Positions 40,531-49,386 of a stretch of 58,716 nucleotides of DNA are shown one piece after another (positions within the stretch are counted from its first letter, which is position 1; each line of letters begins with the position of its first letter). The stretch comes from an uncultured Roseiflexaceae bacterium (GTDB taxonomy: Bacteria > Chloroflexota > Chloroflexia > Chloroflexales > Roseiflexaceae). The stretch lies in NCBI GenBank assembly GCA_937988885.1, contig CALKHR010000103.1:1-58716 (forward strand), read 5' to 3'. Below the pieces are notes generated by a model. It was not told the origin of the DNA, searched no databases, and saw only the letters and a list, made by a program, of their open reading frames with translations. A program made the position numbers and the translations under genes.

Positions 40531-40890
40531 CTAAAGTCGTGAGCTGTTCTGAGAAGCGATGCTATCGTCTTGCTCGTCTCGGTTGGGCGTCTCCAACGAG
40601 GTCGGCTCAATCGCTTGATCGTTGAGGCCCGTCCAGTTGCGTGTGAGCTCTTGTGCGAATGGATTCGAGGCGTATGAGCCGGAGCGCGTGGTATCTGTTG
40701 AGGTGAGCTCGTTGGCGCGGGCGCGCCGAAACGAGAACCACAACTGGACGCCGCTCAACACCAAGCCGACCAGCAGGAGCAGGACGCCCTGCCAAAACGT
40801 GGAACCATCGGCCCACGCGCGGATCGCGAGCGCAGCAAGGCCGATGGCTACTCCAAGTACGATACCTTCTTGCAGTTCTGTTCGCATCAT
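40531..40890 (-). CDS. Small membrane protein (119 residues)
   Basis: N-terminal half has two hydrophobic helices (EGIVLGVAIGLAALAIRAW and FWQGVLLLLVGLVLSGVQLW) followed by a polar Ser/Thr/Asn-rich tail of about 65 residues. No family recognised. The ATG overlaps the stop of the upstream gene (ATGA), so the two are translationally coupled and probably form a complex. Confidence 0.65.
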   Translation of the reverse strand: MMRTELQEGIVLGVAIGLAALAIRAWADGSTFWQGVLLLLVGLVLSGVQLWFSFRRARANELTSTDTTRSGSYASNPFAQELTRNWTGLNDQAIEPTSLETPNRDEQDDSIASQNSSRL

Positions 40891-41105
40891 GAGCGTTCAA
40901 TTGGCGGCTGTGACTGTTGATCCTCTGCGCGCACCTCGTGGCCCTGATTCAGAGTGTAGACACCTGCGTCCTGATGCGGAGGCCGTTGTGCTTCGCGGAC
41001 AATCACGCCGAGCTTAACCAGCAAGATAAAAATGCCGAGACCCACACTGCCGAGCAGAATAATGCCGCAGAATATCAGCCCAATCAATGCAAGACTAGTT
41101 GACAT
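40887..41105 (-). CDS. Small single-pass membrane protein (72 residues)
   Basis: One long hydrophobic helix (LALIGLIFCGIILLGSVGLG, residues 5-24, continuing to about 32) and a hydrophilic tail (REAQRPPHQDAGVYTLNQGH). No family recognised. First of a two-gene unit with the protein at 40531; stop and start overlap. Confidence 0.6.
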   Translation of the reverse strand: MSTSLALIGLIFCGIILLGSVGLGIFILLVKLGVIVREAQRPPHQDAGVYTLNQGHEVRAEDQQSQPPIERS

Positions 41106-41162
41106 ATGATTATCCTTACCTAAGATATGCGCCCCGAAACAACGATGAAGGGATAGGGCTTG

Positions 41163-42032
41163 TTATTCTGTCTCCCACCATAATACGGCTGAGTGGCTCG
41201 GTTGGTTGCGTGGTGTGAGCCGACCAGCCTCATCTTGGTCGAGCAGTTCAGCGATTGCTTCGCGAACGGCGCCCTCGTGCGGCGAATGAGGGGCGAGCCG
41301 CAGCCGCCAGCAGATATCGGTGAACGCTTCTTCGGCGTCCTGGTAGGTGAAGGGGCGCAGGATGGGCACCAAACTCAGTTGTGCAGGGATGCCGAGCTGG
41401 TACAGCGCGTTCAGGCATTCGAGTGCGCCAGGCAGCGGCAGACGCGGTTGGCCGTGGATGCGCTCCCAGAACGCCCCGATGAACGCAGTAGGGTGCTGAA
41501 CGCCTAACAGCACGTAGCAGGCGCGTTTCGCGACCTCGTGCATGCGCTGCAGGAACGGCGCGACATCGCGTACGCCGTAGAGCACGTGCGCCGCGAACAC
41601 CACGTCGCAGGGTGGCACATCGGCGGTCGGCCACGACTCCGCGATCACGCGGACGCGCCCGTGGGGCACCTCGGCGATGCGCTGTTCGAGTTTGGCGCGC
41701 ATTGCTGCCGAAGGCTCCAGCGCCAGCACCTCGCTGACCGTCTGCATCAGCAACGGCTCGTAGCGGCCCGTGCCAGCGCCGATATCGAGCACCCGATCAG
41801 TGGATCGCAGCCGAGGCAGCAGGAATTGGAGGAAGCCATCGGGCTGTGGCGCGGACTGAGCAGCGCGCGCGAACCGTCCGGCCTGGCCTGCCCAAAAGTC
41901 GGCGAAGCGCTCAAACTCCGGCGGAGTGAGTTGCTCGGCTTGGTTGCGCTCGTTATCGTACATCTGCTGCCAGAGCGCGAACCAATCGAGCCCACCCACA
42001 GCGCGCGGTGGGATCGATGCCTGTTTTGTCAT
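41163..42032 (-). CDS. Class I SAM-dependent methyltransferase
   Basis: 289 residues. Motif I VLDIGAGTGRYEPLL (about 80-94), acidic loop ALEPSAAM, and post-motif AESWPTADVPPCDVVFAAHVLYGV. Similar to small-molecule methyltransferases of the ubiE/SmtA type. The N-terminus GLDWFALWQQMYDNERN is a predicted helical cap. The substrate is unknown. ATG follows AGGATAAGCGC. Monocistronic. Confidence 0.85.
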   Translation of the reverse strand: MTKQASIPPRAVGGLDWFALWQQMYDNERNQAEQLTPPEFERFADFWAGQAGRFARAAQSAPQPDGFLQFLLPRLRSTDRVLDIGAGTGRYEPLLMQTVSEVLALEPSAAMRAKLEQRIAEVPHGRVRVIAESWPTADVPPCDVVFAAHVLYGVRDVAPFLQRMHEVAKRACYVLLGVQHPTAFIGAFWERIHGQPRLPLPGALECLNALYQLGIPAQLSLVPILRPFTYQDAEEAFTDICWRLRLAPHSPHEGAVREAIAELLDQDEAGRLTPRNQPSHSAVLWWETE

Positions 42033-42167
42033 GCGCTTATCCTAACAGTACACACGTGTTTCGCCAACCCCATGAGTAGATTGCAATTTAATGACATTTA
42101 TGGGGGCTTTTTTCTGAACTACACAACGAATTTGTGATAGTATTATGCCATTGAAGACTACAAGATG

Positions 42168-42280
42168 TGGTATAATCTTTATTAATATAAGTACATATTG
42201 AGCAGTTTTGCTCAGACGCCCTGTTTGCGCCGTAATTTATCGCAGGGTCGTTGCATATAACGCCCCTGCGATTTGTGTTC
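42168..42280 (+). promoter_or_regulatory. Extended -10 promoter and attenuator-like hairpin
   Basis: TGG-TATAAT (-10 at 42171-42176) is followed by the hairpin ATCGCAGGG-t-CGTT / AACG-c-CCCTGCGAT (42239-42272) and TTTGTGTT, all in the ~150-base leader of the Mrr-like gene. The hairpin could terminate early, so the gene may be attenuated. Confidence 0.55.
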
Positions 42281-42329
42281 AGGTGAGTTTGTTCATCCAT
42301 GTGGTCTGCATAATGAGGAGGCAGAGACG

Positions 42330-42710
42330 ATGGCAAAGCCCGCAGTACACAATTTAGCTCATATGGCACGGCAGGCTGGCTATCAGGTGCTCACAGCTGA
42401 GCAACTTCGGCCAAATCGGTGGTTGTTGATCTTGAAGGATAGCGATGATCAACAGATCGCTCTCTTAGCGCAGGCGCGTCCACTCATTAACTCGACGGAT
42501 GTTTTAGATCTCTATGAAATTGTGCGGTTGCGACGGTTGGACCGAGGCATTCTTTGGGCGATCGATGGCACATTCAGCCCAGCCGCACATCGTACGCATC
42601 AGGAACTGGCCAATGGCCAAATTCGACTCTGTACGGCACTACCGCCCGCATCAAAGCTCGAGCACATCGATGCTCAGTCGGTTGGTGCGGCGATCAAAAG
42701 CTCCCTCTAG
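42330..42710 (+). CDS. Small Mrr-like/restriction-endonuclease-fold protein
   Basis: 126 residues. The order resembles the compact core of Mrr-type nucleases: ILKDSDDQQIALLAQARPLI (hydrophobic strand-acid-strand-Q pattern), helix DVLDLYEIVRLRRL, then GILWAIDGTFSPAAHRTHQELANGQIRLCTALPP (like the ...TTSxFSxxAxxxA...I.LIDG segment). The catalytic Asp-Gln/Glu-x-Lys set is only partly visible: Gln-Ala-Arg replaces Gln-x-Lys, so activity is doubtful. GAGGAGG precedes the ATG. Not part of a recognisable restriction locus. Confidence 0.55.
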   Translation: MAKPAVHNLAHMARQAGYQVLTAEQLRPNRWLLILKDSDDQQIALLAQARPLINSTDVLDLYEIVRLRRLDRGILWAIDGTFSPAAHRTHQELANGQIRLCTALPPASKLEHIDAQSVGAAIKSSL

Positions 42711-42830
42711 GCGATCACCAGGCGCAGATGCCTGTTTGAATCAGAGCATGTCGTGTTTGCATGCAAATCTGCGCTATTATTCCGGCGATGATGTGCATCA
42801 ATGCCATGTTCTTGTGCTAGAATACAAGCC

Positions 42831-43352
42831 ATGAGCAAACCAACATCGCCAGTTATTCAATCGCCTCACGAACTAGATTTTATCAGCCATAGCGTGGCTC
42901 AAACCTTGCGCGTGGGCCAACGGCTGGGCGAATTGCTGCTGCCCGGCGATTTGCTGCTGCTTATCGGCGATTTCGGGAGTGGCAAGACGCACCTGATCAA
43001 GGGAATTGTTCAGGGCCTCGGCTCCTCAGACCTCGTCAACAGCCCAAGTTTTGTGATGATTAACGAATACCGTGCTGGGCCAGCCCACCAGCGCATGCCG
43101 ATCTACCACGCCGATCTGTATCGGATCGAGGATATCGGCGAGTTGGAGGGCATTGGCCTTGAGGAAGCATGGTCGGGCGATGGTGTCTGCCTGATCGAAT
43201 GGGCCGAGCGCGCTCAGGGTTGGCTGCCTCAGGATCACTTAACGATCCACTTGCGGTTCCTAAGCGATACCAAGCGTGTGTTGCGTTTTGTACCCCAAGG
43301 GCGCCGGTACGAGGAATTGGTTGGAGAATTTAAGAAGGTTGCGTTTGCCTAG
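42831..43352 (+). CDS. tsaE: tRNA threonylcarbamoyladenosine biosynthesis ATPase TsaE
   Basis: 173 residues with the P-loop GDFGSGKTHL (47-56), VNSPSFVMINEY and YHADLYRIEDIGELEGIGLEE, which are TsaE signatures. It supports TsaB-TsaD in making t6A at position 37 of ANN-decoding tRNAs. The short C-terminus is family-typical. The ATG follows a weak leader with a TAGAAT box. tsaB lies 64 bases downstream; TsaD and TsaC are not in the window. Confidence 0.93.
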   Translation: MSKPTSPVIQSPHELDFISHSVAQTLRVGQRLGELLLPGDLLLLIGDFGSGKTHLIKGIVQGLGSSDLVNSPSFVMINEYRAGPAHQRMPIYHADLYRIEDIGELEGIGLEEAWSGDGVCLIEWAERAQGWLPQDHLTIHLRFLSDTKRVLRFVPQGRRYEELVGEFKKVAFA

Positions 43353-43416
43353 TGCTGGCTGTGAGTGTGGTTACGCTTACTGACAAGTACAGCCGTACCA
43401 GGAAGTTGAACAAATA

Positions 43417-44058
43417 ATGTTGTTGGCTATTGATACATCGACCCATGTAACAGGTTTGGCATGCTACGATGCCACGGGCTTGCTAGGCGAGTGCGTCTGG
43501 CAATCGGGCCGTGAGCATACCACGCAGTTGCTGCCGCAATTGACCTTGTTGTTGCGCCATTTGGGTCGCACTCCAGAATCGATCACGGCGGTTGGCGTGG
43601 CGCTTGGGCCGGGTAGTTGGAGTGGCTTGCGTGTGGGGTTGAGCAGCGCGAAAGGCTTGGCCCTCGCGCGGGGGTTGCCCTTGATTGGTGTCGGCACCCT
43701 GGATGTGCTCGCTTATCAACATCAACGGCGCGGCGAATTGGTGATTCCGCTGGTCCGGCTAGGCCGTGATCGATTCGCGATTCCTGGCGCAGGCGAGCCT
43801 CGCAATGTGAGCTTGGCCGAGATCTGCGCCGAGGTGAATGGGCGTGTATTCTTCTGCGGAGACATCGATGCAGAAGTGCGCGATACATTGCGCCACTATT
43901 TAGCTGATCGGGCGCAGTTCCCATCGGCGGCGGCCAATGTACGCAGGCCAGGCTACCTGGCCGAACTTGCCTGGCAACGACTTCAAGCGGGCATGGTCGA
44001 TAACCTTGCGAGTTTGGAGCCGTTGTATTTGGCTCAGCCGGTAAAAGCACGAGCATAA
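43417..44058 (+). CDS. tsaB: tRNA threonylcarbamoyladenosine biosynthesis protein TsaB
   Basis: 213 residues with the ASKHA fold: LAIDTSTHVTGLACYD at the start, then LLPQLTLLLRHLGRTPESI, VGVALGPGSWSGLRVGLSSAKGLA (TsaB hallmark GPGSFTGLRIG) and LAELAWQRLQAG. TsaB stabilises the TsaD partner. AGGAAG precedes the ATG. Cotranscribed with tsaE. Confidence 0.93.
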   Translation: MLLAIDTSTHVTGLACYDATGLLGECVWQSGREHTTQLLPQLTLLLRHLGRTPESITAVGVALGPGSWSGLRVGLSSAKGLALARGLPLIGVGTLDVLAYQHQRRGELVIPLVRLGRDRFAIPGAGEPRNVSLAEICAEVNGRVFFCGDIDAEVRDTLRHYLADRAQFPSAAANVRRPGYLAELAWQRLQAGMVDNLASLEPLYLAQPVKARA

Positions 44059-44068
44059 CGTAACATCA

Positions 44069-44097
44069 TTGCTCTAGGGTCGGTAGTAGTGTACAAT
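44069..44097 (+). promoter_or_regulatory. Promoter of the AOR gene
   Basis: TTGCTC (44069-44074), 17-base spacer, TACAAT (44092-44097), about 40 bases before the ATG, in the gap after tsaB. Confidence 0.55.
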
Positions 44098-44139
44098 AAG
44101 CGCAAATTCTGCCGGCCTGTCTGAAGCGGGGGATAGATC

Positions 44140-45942
44140 ATGTCTCTGCGCGCGCTGTGGATCAGGCTTGATACCCACCAGACGCAATTGGAAGAACTGC
44201 CCACGGTCGTTGAGCAAATGTACCTTGGTGGGCGTGGTGCCGCTACTTGGTTACTCGCTAATCGTTTGCCCCCAAACACCGGGCCGCTTTCGCCCGCGAA
44301 CTTGTTGATTTTTAGTGCGGGGCCGTTAGCGGGAACCGATATCCCAGGGACTGGTAATTTCGTCGTAAGTACTCGCTCCCCCCTGACTGGCGCGATCGCG
44401 CATAGCTGGGGGCATGGGAATTGGGGCAACGCGCTGCGACGCGCTGGCTATGATGTGCTCGCCTGCGATGGTCAAGCCGAAGAATGGTGTTATATCCAGA
44501 TCGATGGCAACCAGGCGTATGTGCGATCGGCTCATAAATTGGTTGGTTTGGATACGCTCGCAACCGTTCACGCGATCCACCAGGCGCTCGGCGAAGATTA
44601 TTCGGTATTGTGCATCGGCCCGGCGGGCGAGGCGGGTGTCGCCTATGCCTCCATCGTGTCCGAAGGCATCTATATGGCCGAGCCTGCCGGCACTGGCGCG
44701 ATTATGGCCCGCAAGCGCATCAAGGCGATCGCGGTTCGTGGCTCCGCGACGGTGCCGATCGCCGATTCCGCCCGTGCCGCATCAGCAGTGGAGTTGATCA
44801 ATCGGCGGGTGGCCGGGAGCGAGTTGGCCGCTGGCATTCGTCAGTACGGCAGCTTGTTCTACACCACACAGGCCGATGAATGGGGCGCTCTGACTGGCCG
44901 CAATGGTCAGGAGGGGCGTGTTTCACATATGGAGGCGATCTCGCGCTCGCGGCTGGCCCAACGGGGCAAGCGCGAACCGCGGGGTTGTGCCCATAGCCCA
45001 TTGCCCTGCCATAGCGTGTACGTCCGTCGCAGCGGCGAGCCGCTCGCGTACCCCGAACTTGAGGCGGTTGCTGGGTTCGGCGGGCGATGTGGCGTGGCGA
45101 GCCCCGATGCTGTGATTGTCGCCAACGACCTGTGCGTTCGCTTGGGCCTCGATGTGGTGTCTACCAGCGCGGCCATCGCATTTATGATGGAGTGCCAGGA
45201 GCAGGGCTTGAGTCGAGCAGGGACGCTGACTTGGGGCGACGATGATGCGGTGCTCGCGGCGATCGAACGCCTTGGCCAACAGCAGGAAAAACGCGATGTC
45301 CTGTCGCTGGGCGTTGGCGAGATGAAGGAGATCTTCTTCGGCAGCGAGGCGTTCGCCCCCCAAGTTAAGGGCTTGGCGATGCCCGCGCTCGATTCGCGAG
45401 CCTTGCACGAAGTGGCCCTGGCTATGGCAACCTCGCCGATCGGCGGCGATTATCGCTATGCGATGGCCTACGAGGAACTGCTCACCGAAGCGCCCTCCTG
45501 GCTGCCCGATGAACCGTCGCATCCGCAGGCGATCAAGGGCAAAGCGCCTCGGCTCATCTGGCACGAGCGGTTCGCTGCCGCGCTTGATGCGGCTGGCCTG
45601 TGCCGCCGCTTGGCGCTGATGGCCTACCAGGTCACGCCGGCTGAGTTGACGGAACTGCTCTCGGGAGCGCTGGGCCGCCAGTTCTACGCAAGTGAACTTG
45701 CTCGCATTGGTGAGCGAATCATCACTGTGGAGCGGGTGTTCGCCCGCCAATACGGCACCAATGCTATCGATGATACGTTGCCCGCCCGCTGGCGCGAGTA
45801 TGCGCTCGCCGATGGACGCGCTGCTGGGCACCTGCCCGCGCTCGACGATCTGCTGGCCGAATATTATCGGCGCCACGGCTGGGACGAGCAGGGCGACCCG
45901 ACTCCGCAGCGTCTTGAAGAATTAGAGATCACGCCGTTTTAG
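44140..45942 (+). CDS. aor: Tungsten-dependent aldehyde:ferredoxin oxidoreductase (AOR) family protein
   Basis: 600 residues, near the usual 605. Family motifs: YLGGRGAATWLL, FSAGPLAGTDIPGTGNFVVS and SPLTGAIAHSWGHGNWGNAL, for binding bis-tungstopterin. The [4Fe-4S] ligands of the P. furiosus enzyme are C-x2-C-x3-C plus a distant Cys. Here they read C283-x2-S286-x3-C290 (in RGCAHSPLPCHS) with C488 in DAAGLCRRL; so the second ligand is Ser (AGC at 44995-44997). The cluster may be altered or absent, or serine-ligated. It oxidises aldehydes with ferredoxin in relatives. No MoaD- or ferredoxin-like gene adjoins. No plausible frameshift explains the change. Confidence 0.85.
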   Translation: MSLRALWIRLDTHQTQLEELPTVVEQMYLGGRGAATWLLANRLPPNTGPLSPANLLIFSAGPLAGTDIPGTGNFVVSTRSPLTGAIAHSWGHGNWGNALRRAGYDVLACDGQAEEWCYIQIDGNQAYVRSAHKLVGLDTLATVHAIHQALGEDYSVLCIGPAGEAGVAYASIVSEGIYMAEPAGTGAIMARKRIKAIAVRGSATVPIADSARAASAVELINRRVAGSELAAGIRQYGSLFYTTQADEWGALTGRNGQEGRVSHMEAISRSRLAQRGKREPRGCAHSPLPCHSVYVRRSGEPLAYPELEAVAGFGGRCGVASPDAVIVANDLCVRLGLDVVSTSAAIAFMMECQEQGLSRAGTLTWGDDDAVLAAIERLGQQQEKRDVLSLGVGEMKEIFFGSEAFAPQVKGLAMPALDSRALHEVALAMATSPIGGDYRYAMAYEELLTEAPSWLPDEPSHPQAIKGKAPRLIWHERFAAALDAAGLCRRLALMAYQVTPAELTELLSGALGRQFYASELARIGERIITVERVFARQYGTNAIDDTLPARWREYALADGRAAGHLPALDDLLAEYYRRHGWDEQGDPTPQRLEELEITPF

Positions 45943-46003
45943 GGGGTTGGCTCGGTATTTAGCTCGCTGCCGTTGTCCACCCAGAATGTCTGCTTGAATT
46001 GCA

Positions 46004-46032
46004 TTGTGCGATCAGATGCTTCGTGTTATAAC
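46004..46032 (+). promoter_or_regulatory. Promoter of the PrsW gene
   Basis: TTGTGC (46004-46009), 17-base spacer, TATAAC (46027-46032), about 75 bases before the start. Confidence 0.5.
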
Positions 46033-46107
46033 GATGTTTGATGCGATGATGCTTGCGCCTCCTGCGCGATCCATACGATTGTGCTGCGGTTCAGGTAGGC
46101 TTTAAAA

Positions 46108-47094
46108 GTGGACATGCCGATTATACATGCATTTGTTGCAGCATTTTTCCCTACCGCCATTTATACCTTGTTGTTGTGGTGGCTAGATCGTTATGAGAAA
46201 GAGCCGCTCCCTTTATTGGTGGCGGCCTTTTTGTGGGGCGCGCTCCCCGCGATCCTGCTGGCGGTGCTGTTCGAGTTCGTGCTTGCGGCCCCCATAGATC
46301 AATCCTCATTGGGACCGAGTATGCGCACTTGGGTGCTGGCTCCCCTGGTTGAGGAGCCGATCAAGGGCTTGGCGCTGATCGCACTGTTCTCGATGGCCCG
46401 CCACGAGTTCGACGGCCCGCTCGATGGGATCGTCTACGGCGCGCTGATCGGCTTCGGCTTCTCGATGACCGAGAACCTGCTGTATTTTCTGCACTATCCC
46501 GATTTCGACACGATCTTTTGGTTGCGCAGCGTGATCTTCGGCATGAATCACGCGTTCTTCACTAGTATGCTCGGTTTATCGCTCGGGGCGGTGCGCTACA
46601 GTCGCTCGCGCCAACGCACGTTTTTGGCGATCGCTGGCGGGTTGGCGTTGGCGATCCTGTTCCACGCCTTGCACAACTTTGTGGTGCGCTACCAGTTCAC
46701 GGGCATGCTGCTGTCGTGGCTGATCCAGTCGAGTGGCGTGATCGTAGTGTTGGCAGTTGCAGTGCTGGCATGGCGTCACGAGTTGCGCTGGATGCAGGAG
46801 CAACTTGGTGAGGAAGTGCGCAATGGCGTGATCAGTCTCGATGATTATGCCGAGGTGACTTCCTCGTTGATGCGTGGGCAGCGCCAGTTTACCGCGCTGC
46901 TCTCGGGTGGATGGACGCATTACCGCCAAGTGTGCCGTTTTCACTATCTCACCACAAAATTGGCTTTCCGCAAGTCGCAGGTGCATTTCGATGGCCCACA
47001 ATCTGAAGAATCGTGCCGACAGTTGCGACAAGAGATCATCGCGCTACGCTCGGTACTGCACCGCGAAGAGTCCGTGTTAAGCGATGCTTCCTAG
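46108..47094 (+). CDS. prsW: PrsW-type intramembrane metalloprotease-like protein
   Basis: 328 residues, about eight hydrophobic segments. The PrsW/CAAX-like protease motifs are present: LVEEPIKGLAL (E82, E83, K87), GFGFSMTEN (F-x3-E), MNHAFFTSML and LFHALHNFVV. Bacillus PrsW cleaves anti-sigma factor RsiW; the substrate here is unknown and no sigma factor is nearby. A soluble C-terminal extension (about 90 residues, RNGVISLDDYAEVTSSL) is longer than in PrsW. GTG 46108 has AGGTAGGC at good spacing; ATG 46114 is the alternative. Confidence 0.85.
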   Translation: MDMPIIHAFVAAFFPTAIYTLLLWWLDRYEKEPLPLLVAAFLWGALPAILLAVLFEFVLAAPIDQSSLGPSMRTWVLAPLVEEPIKGLALIALFSMARHEFDGPLDGIVYGALIGFGFSMTENLLYFLHYPDFDTIFWLRSVIFGMNHAFFTSMLGLSLGAVRYSRSRQRTFLAIAGGLALAILFHALHNFVVRYQFTGMLLSWLIQSSGVIVVLAVAVLAWRHELRWMQEQLGEEVRNGVISLDDYAEVTSSLMRGQRQFTALLSGGWTHYRQVCRFHYLTTKLAFRKSQVHFDGPQSEESCRQLRQEIIALRSVLHREESVLSDAS

Positions 47095-47217
47095 CATTCG
47101 CACAATCCCCCCAGTACGTCCTTTTTGTTATAGCCTACGTGAAGCCGATCTCGCATGATTTCGGCTACGCGTGGGCATTGGCTGAGCCTAGCCCAAGCGA
47201 GATCGAGGAGGTAGATG

Positions 47218-48090
47218 ATGGCTGGCTTGGTGTTTGCCTGTATCGCGCCGCACGGCTTCACGCTGATCCCAAGCATGAGCGAAGATGCAGACGGCGCTTT
47301 GGCGACCCGCGCGGCGATGTTCGAGTTGGGGCAGCGCTGTGTGGCGGCGCAGCCCGATGTGATCGTGTTGGCAACGCCACACGGCTTGCGGGTCGATGAT
47401 ACCATCTGTGTCGCAGCAACCGCACGGGCGGCGGGGGTGTTGGCCTGGAATGGGCGCTCGGTCGATATGCACGTGCCCGTCGATGCCGAACTCACCGACG
47501 CGATCTGCGCGCGTGCCCGTGAGTTGGGCGTACCGATCGCGCGGGCGAGCTACGCCGGGAATCGCCGTGATCAGAGTGTGCTGCCGCTGGATTGGGGCGC
47601 GATCACGCCGCTCTGGTTTCTCGGCCATCGCAATCATCCGGCGGGTTCGGGCGATGTGCTGGCCGATCCGCCGGAGACACAGGGGCCGCCCGTGGTGCTG
47701 GTGGCACCCTCGCGCAGCCTGCCCCGCAGCGCGATGCTGACGTTCGGGCGGGCGGTGGCCGAGGCCGCTGCGCAGGATGGCCGCCGCGTCGCGTTCGTCG
47801 CCTCGTGCGATTGGAGCCACACGCACAAGGCGAGCGGGCCGTACGGCTTTCATCCGGCGGCTGCAGTGGTCGATGCGATCGTGTTGGAGGCGGTGCGCAC
47901 GAATCGCTTGGCGCAGTTGAGCACGTTGAGCGACCAGTTGGCGGAGGATGCCGCGATCGATGGTTTGTGGCAGGCGCTGATGCTGGCTGGCGCTCAAGAG
48001 CACACGCCGATGCAGGTCGAACTGCTGAGTTATGAAGCGCCGACCTACTATGGGATGCTGGTCGCGGCCTTCACACCCACAACTGGTTAA
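47218..48090 (+). CDS. LigB/Memo-like class III extradiol dioxygenase-fold protein
   Basis: 290 residues. CIAPHGF near the start and SCDWSHTHKASGPYGFHPAA (about 200) match the metal-binding motifs of the LigB/Memo family; HG and ATPHGLRVD are additional His-containing loops. Class III dioxygenases cleave catechols, while Memo proteins oxidise other substrates; neither activity is provable here, and no ring-cleavage partner genes are near. ATG 47218 is chosen because GAGGAGG then has 6-base spacing; ATG 47215 is also possible. Probably cotranscribed with the Eis-like gene 30 bases on. Confidence 0.82.
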   Translation: MAGLVFACIAPHGFTLIPSMSEDADGALATRAAMFELGQRCVAAQPDVIVLATPHGLRVDDTICVAATARAAGVLAWNGRSVDMHVPVDAELTDAICARARELGVPIARASYAGNRRDQSVLPLDWGAITPLWFLGHRNHPAGSGDVLADPPETQGPPVVLVAPSRSLPRSAMLTFGRAVAEAAAQDGRRVAFVASCDWSHTHKASGPYGFHPAAAVVDAIVLEAVRTNRLAQLSTLSDQLAEDAAIDGLWQALMLAGAQEHTPMQVELLSYEAPTYYGMLVAAFTPTTG

Positions 48091-48120
48091 CGCTGCGATT
48101 GCAACGATACTGAGGTTTTC

Positions 48121-49359
48121 ATGAGCGAAATCAAGCAACTTCCTGAGAGCGATTACGAAGCGTTTGTGACGATCTGTGCGAATGCGTACCCGAGTATGGG
48201 TATTGTTTCCGAGGAAGATCGCCAGAGGATGTTCGCGCGTTTGCAAGACGCGAACAATAGCTCGAATCGCCGAGTCTACGGCCTGTATCGCGAAGGTCAG
48301 TTGCTCGGCGGGATGATCTTCTACGACCTGCCGATGCAGTTGCTCTCGGTGCAAGCGCTCACTGGCGGTGTGGGCATGGTGGCGGTGGACCTGCTGCACA
48401 AGAAGGAGCGCGTGGCCTTCGAGATGCTCCGTTTCTTTTTGCAGCACTACCGCAAGCGGGGCGCGCCGCTTGCCCTGCTCTATCCCTTCCGTCCCGACTT
48501 CTACCGCAAAATGGGCTTCAGCGCGGGCACGCCGTTGCTGGAGTACCGCGTGCGGGCCGCTGATCTGCCGAAGGGCGAATCGAAGGCGCAGGTGGTGCTG
48601 TTGCAACCGGAGGAGCGCGAACTGGTGCGCGATTGCTACCATCGCTGTATGGCCCGCACGCACGGCCTGATCGCGAAGTCGGATCACGAGTTGCAGCAGC
48701 TCTTCAGGCCGAAGCGCTATGTGGCGGCCTACAAACAGGGCGATCAGGTGCAGGGCTACGCGGCGTTCTCGTTCGAGGCGGGTGGCAACTTCTTGCACAA
48801 CAACATCGTCGTGCACGAGCTGTTCTACGAGAATCCGACCGCGCTCTCGCAGCTGTTCACCTTCCTGCACAGCCAGGCCGATCAGATCGACCGCGTGATC
48901 TTCTACACGCAGGACGAGGACTTTCATCACTTGTTCGCAGATCCGCGTAATGGCGGTGGACGCCTGCTGCCCAGCGTCTTCCACGAGAGCGCCACGCATG
49001 CTATCGGCGTGATGTATCGGGTGATCGATACGCCAGGGCTGTTCCGCACCTTGGCGGAGCATCGCTTCGGCGTGGATTCGTGCACCTTTCAGCTCACCAT
49101 CCACGATAGCTTCCTCCCCGAGAATGCGGGCAGCACGTTGGTGCAGATTCAGGATGGCCGTCCGCAGGTGTTGGCCGATGGGACGCCGCAGTTCACCATC
49201 AGCATGGAGGTTGGCGTATTCTCGGCGCTGGTGATGGGCACGGCGCGCTTCCGCAGCCTGCACGCTTACGGTTTGGCCGAAATTTCCGATCCTCAGGCAG
49301 TCGAGTTGGTTGACCGCTTGTTTTTGACCTCCAAGCCAATCTGTACAACGCCGTTCTAG
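48121..49359 (+). CDS. Eis-like GNAT acetyltransferase
   Basis: 412 residues in the three-part Eis arrangement: GNAT domain 1 (LGGMIFYDLPMQ, GVGMVAVDLLHKKERVAFEML with GVGMVAVDLLHKK as the acetyl-CoA loop, YPFRPDFYRKMGF), GNAT-like domain 2, and an SCP2-like C-terminal domain ending ICTTPF, whose free C-terminal carboxylate (Phe) acts in catalysis in Eis proteins. Eis enzymes acetylate aminoglycosides or lysines in peptides; the native substrate is unknown. In an operon with the LigB-like gene and the LLM gene. Confidence 0.87.
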   Translation: MSEIKQLPESDYEAFVTICANAYPSMGIVSEEDRQRMFARLQDANNSSNRRVYGLYREGQLLGGMIFYDLPMQLLSVQALTGGVGMVAVDLLHKKERVAFEMLRFFLQHYRKRGAPLALLYPFRPDFYRKMGFSAGTPLLEYRVRAADLPKGESKAQVVLLQPEERELVRDCYHRCMARTHGLIAKSDHELQQLFRPKRYVAAYKQGDQVQGYAAFSFEAGGNFLHNNIVVHELFYENPTALSQLFTFLHSQADQIDRVIFYTQDEDFHHLFADPRNGGGRLLPSVFHESATHAIGVMYRVIDTPGLFRTLAEHRFGVDSCTFQLTIHDSFLPENAGSTLVQIQDGRPQVLADGTPQFTISMEVGVFSALVMGTARFRSLHAYGLAEISDPQAVELVDRLFLTSKPICTTPF

Positions 49360-49386
49360 TGCGCTTGGTGGCGAAGGAGTTGAGCT

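Noticed and set aside
47139..47170. GAAGCCGA/TTCGGCT hairpin after PrsW
   Set aside because: Short imperfect stem without a U-run; too weak to call a terminator.
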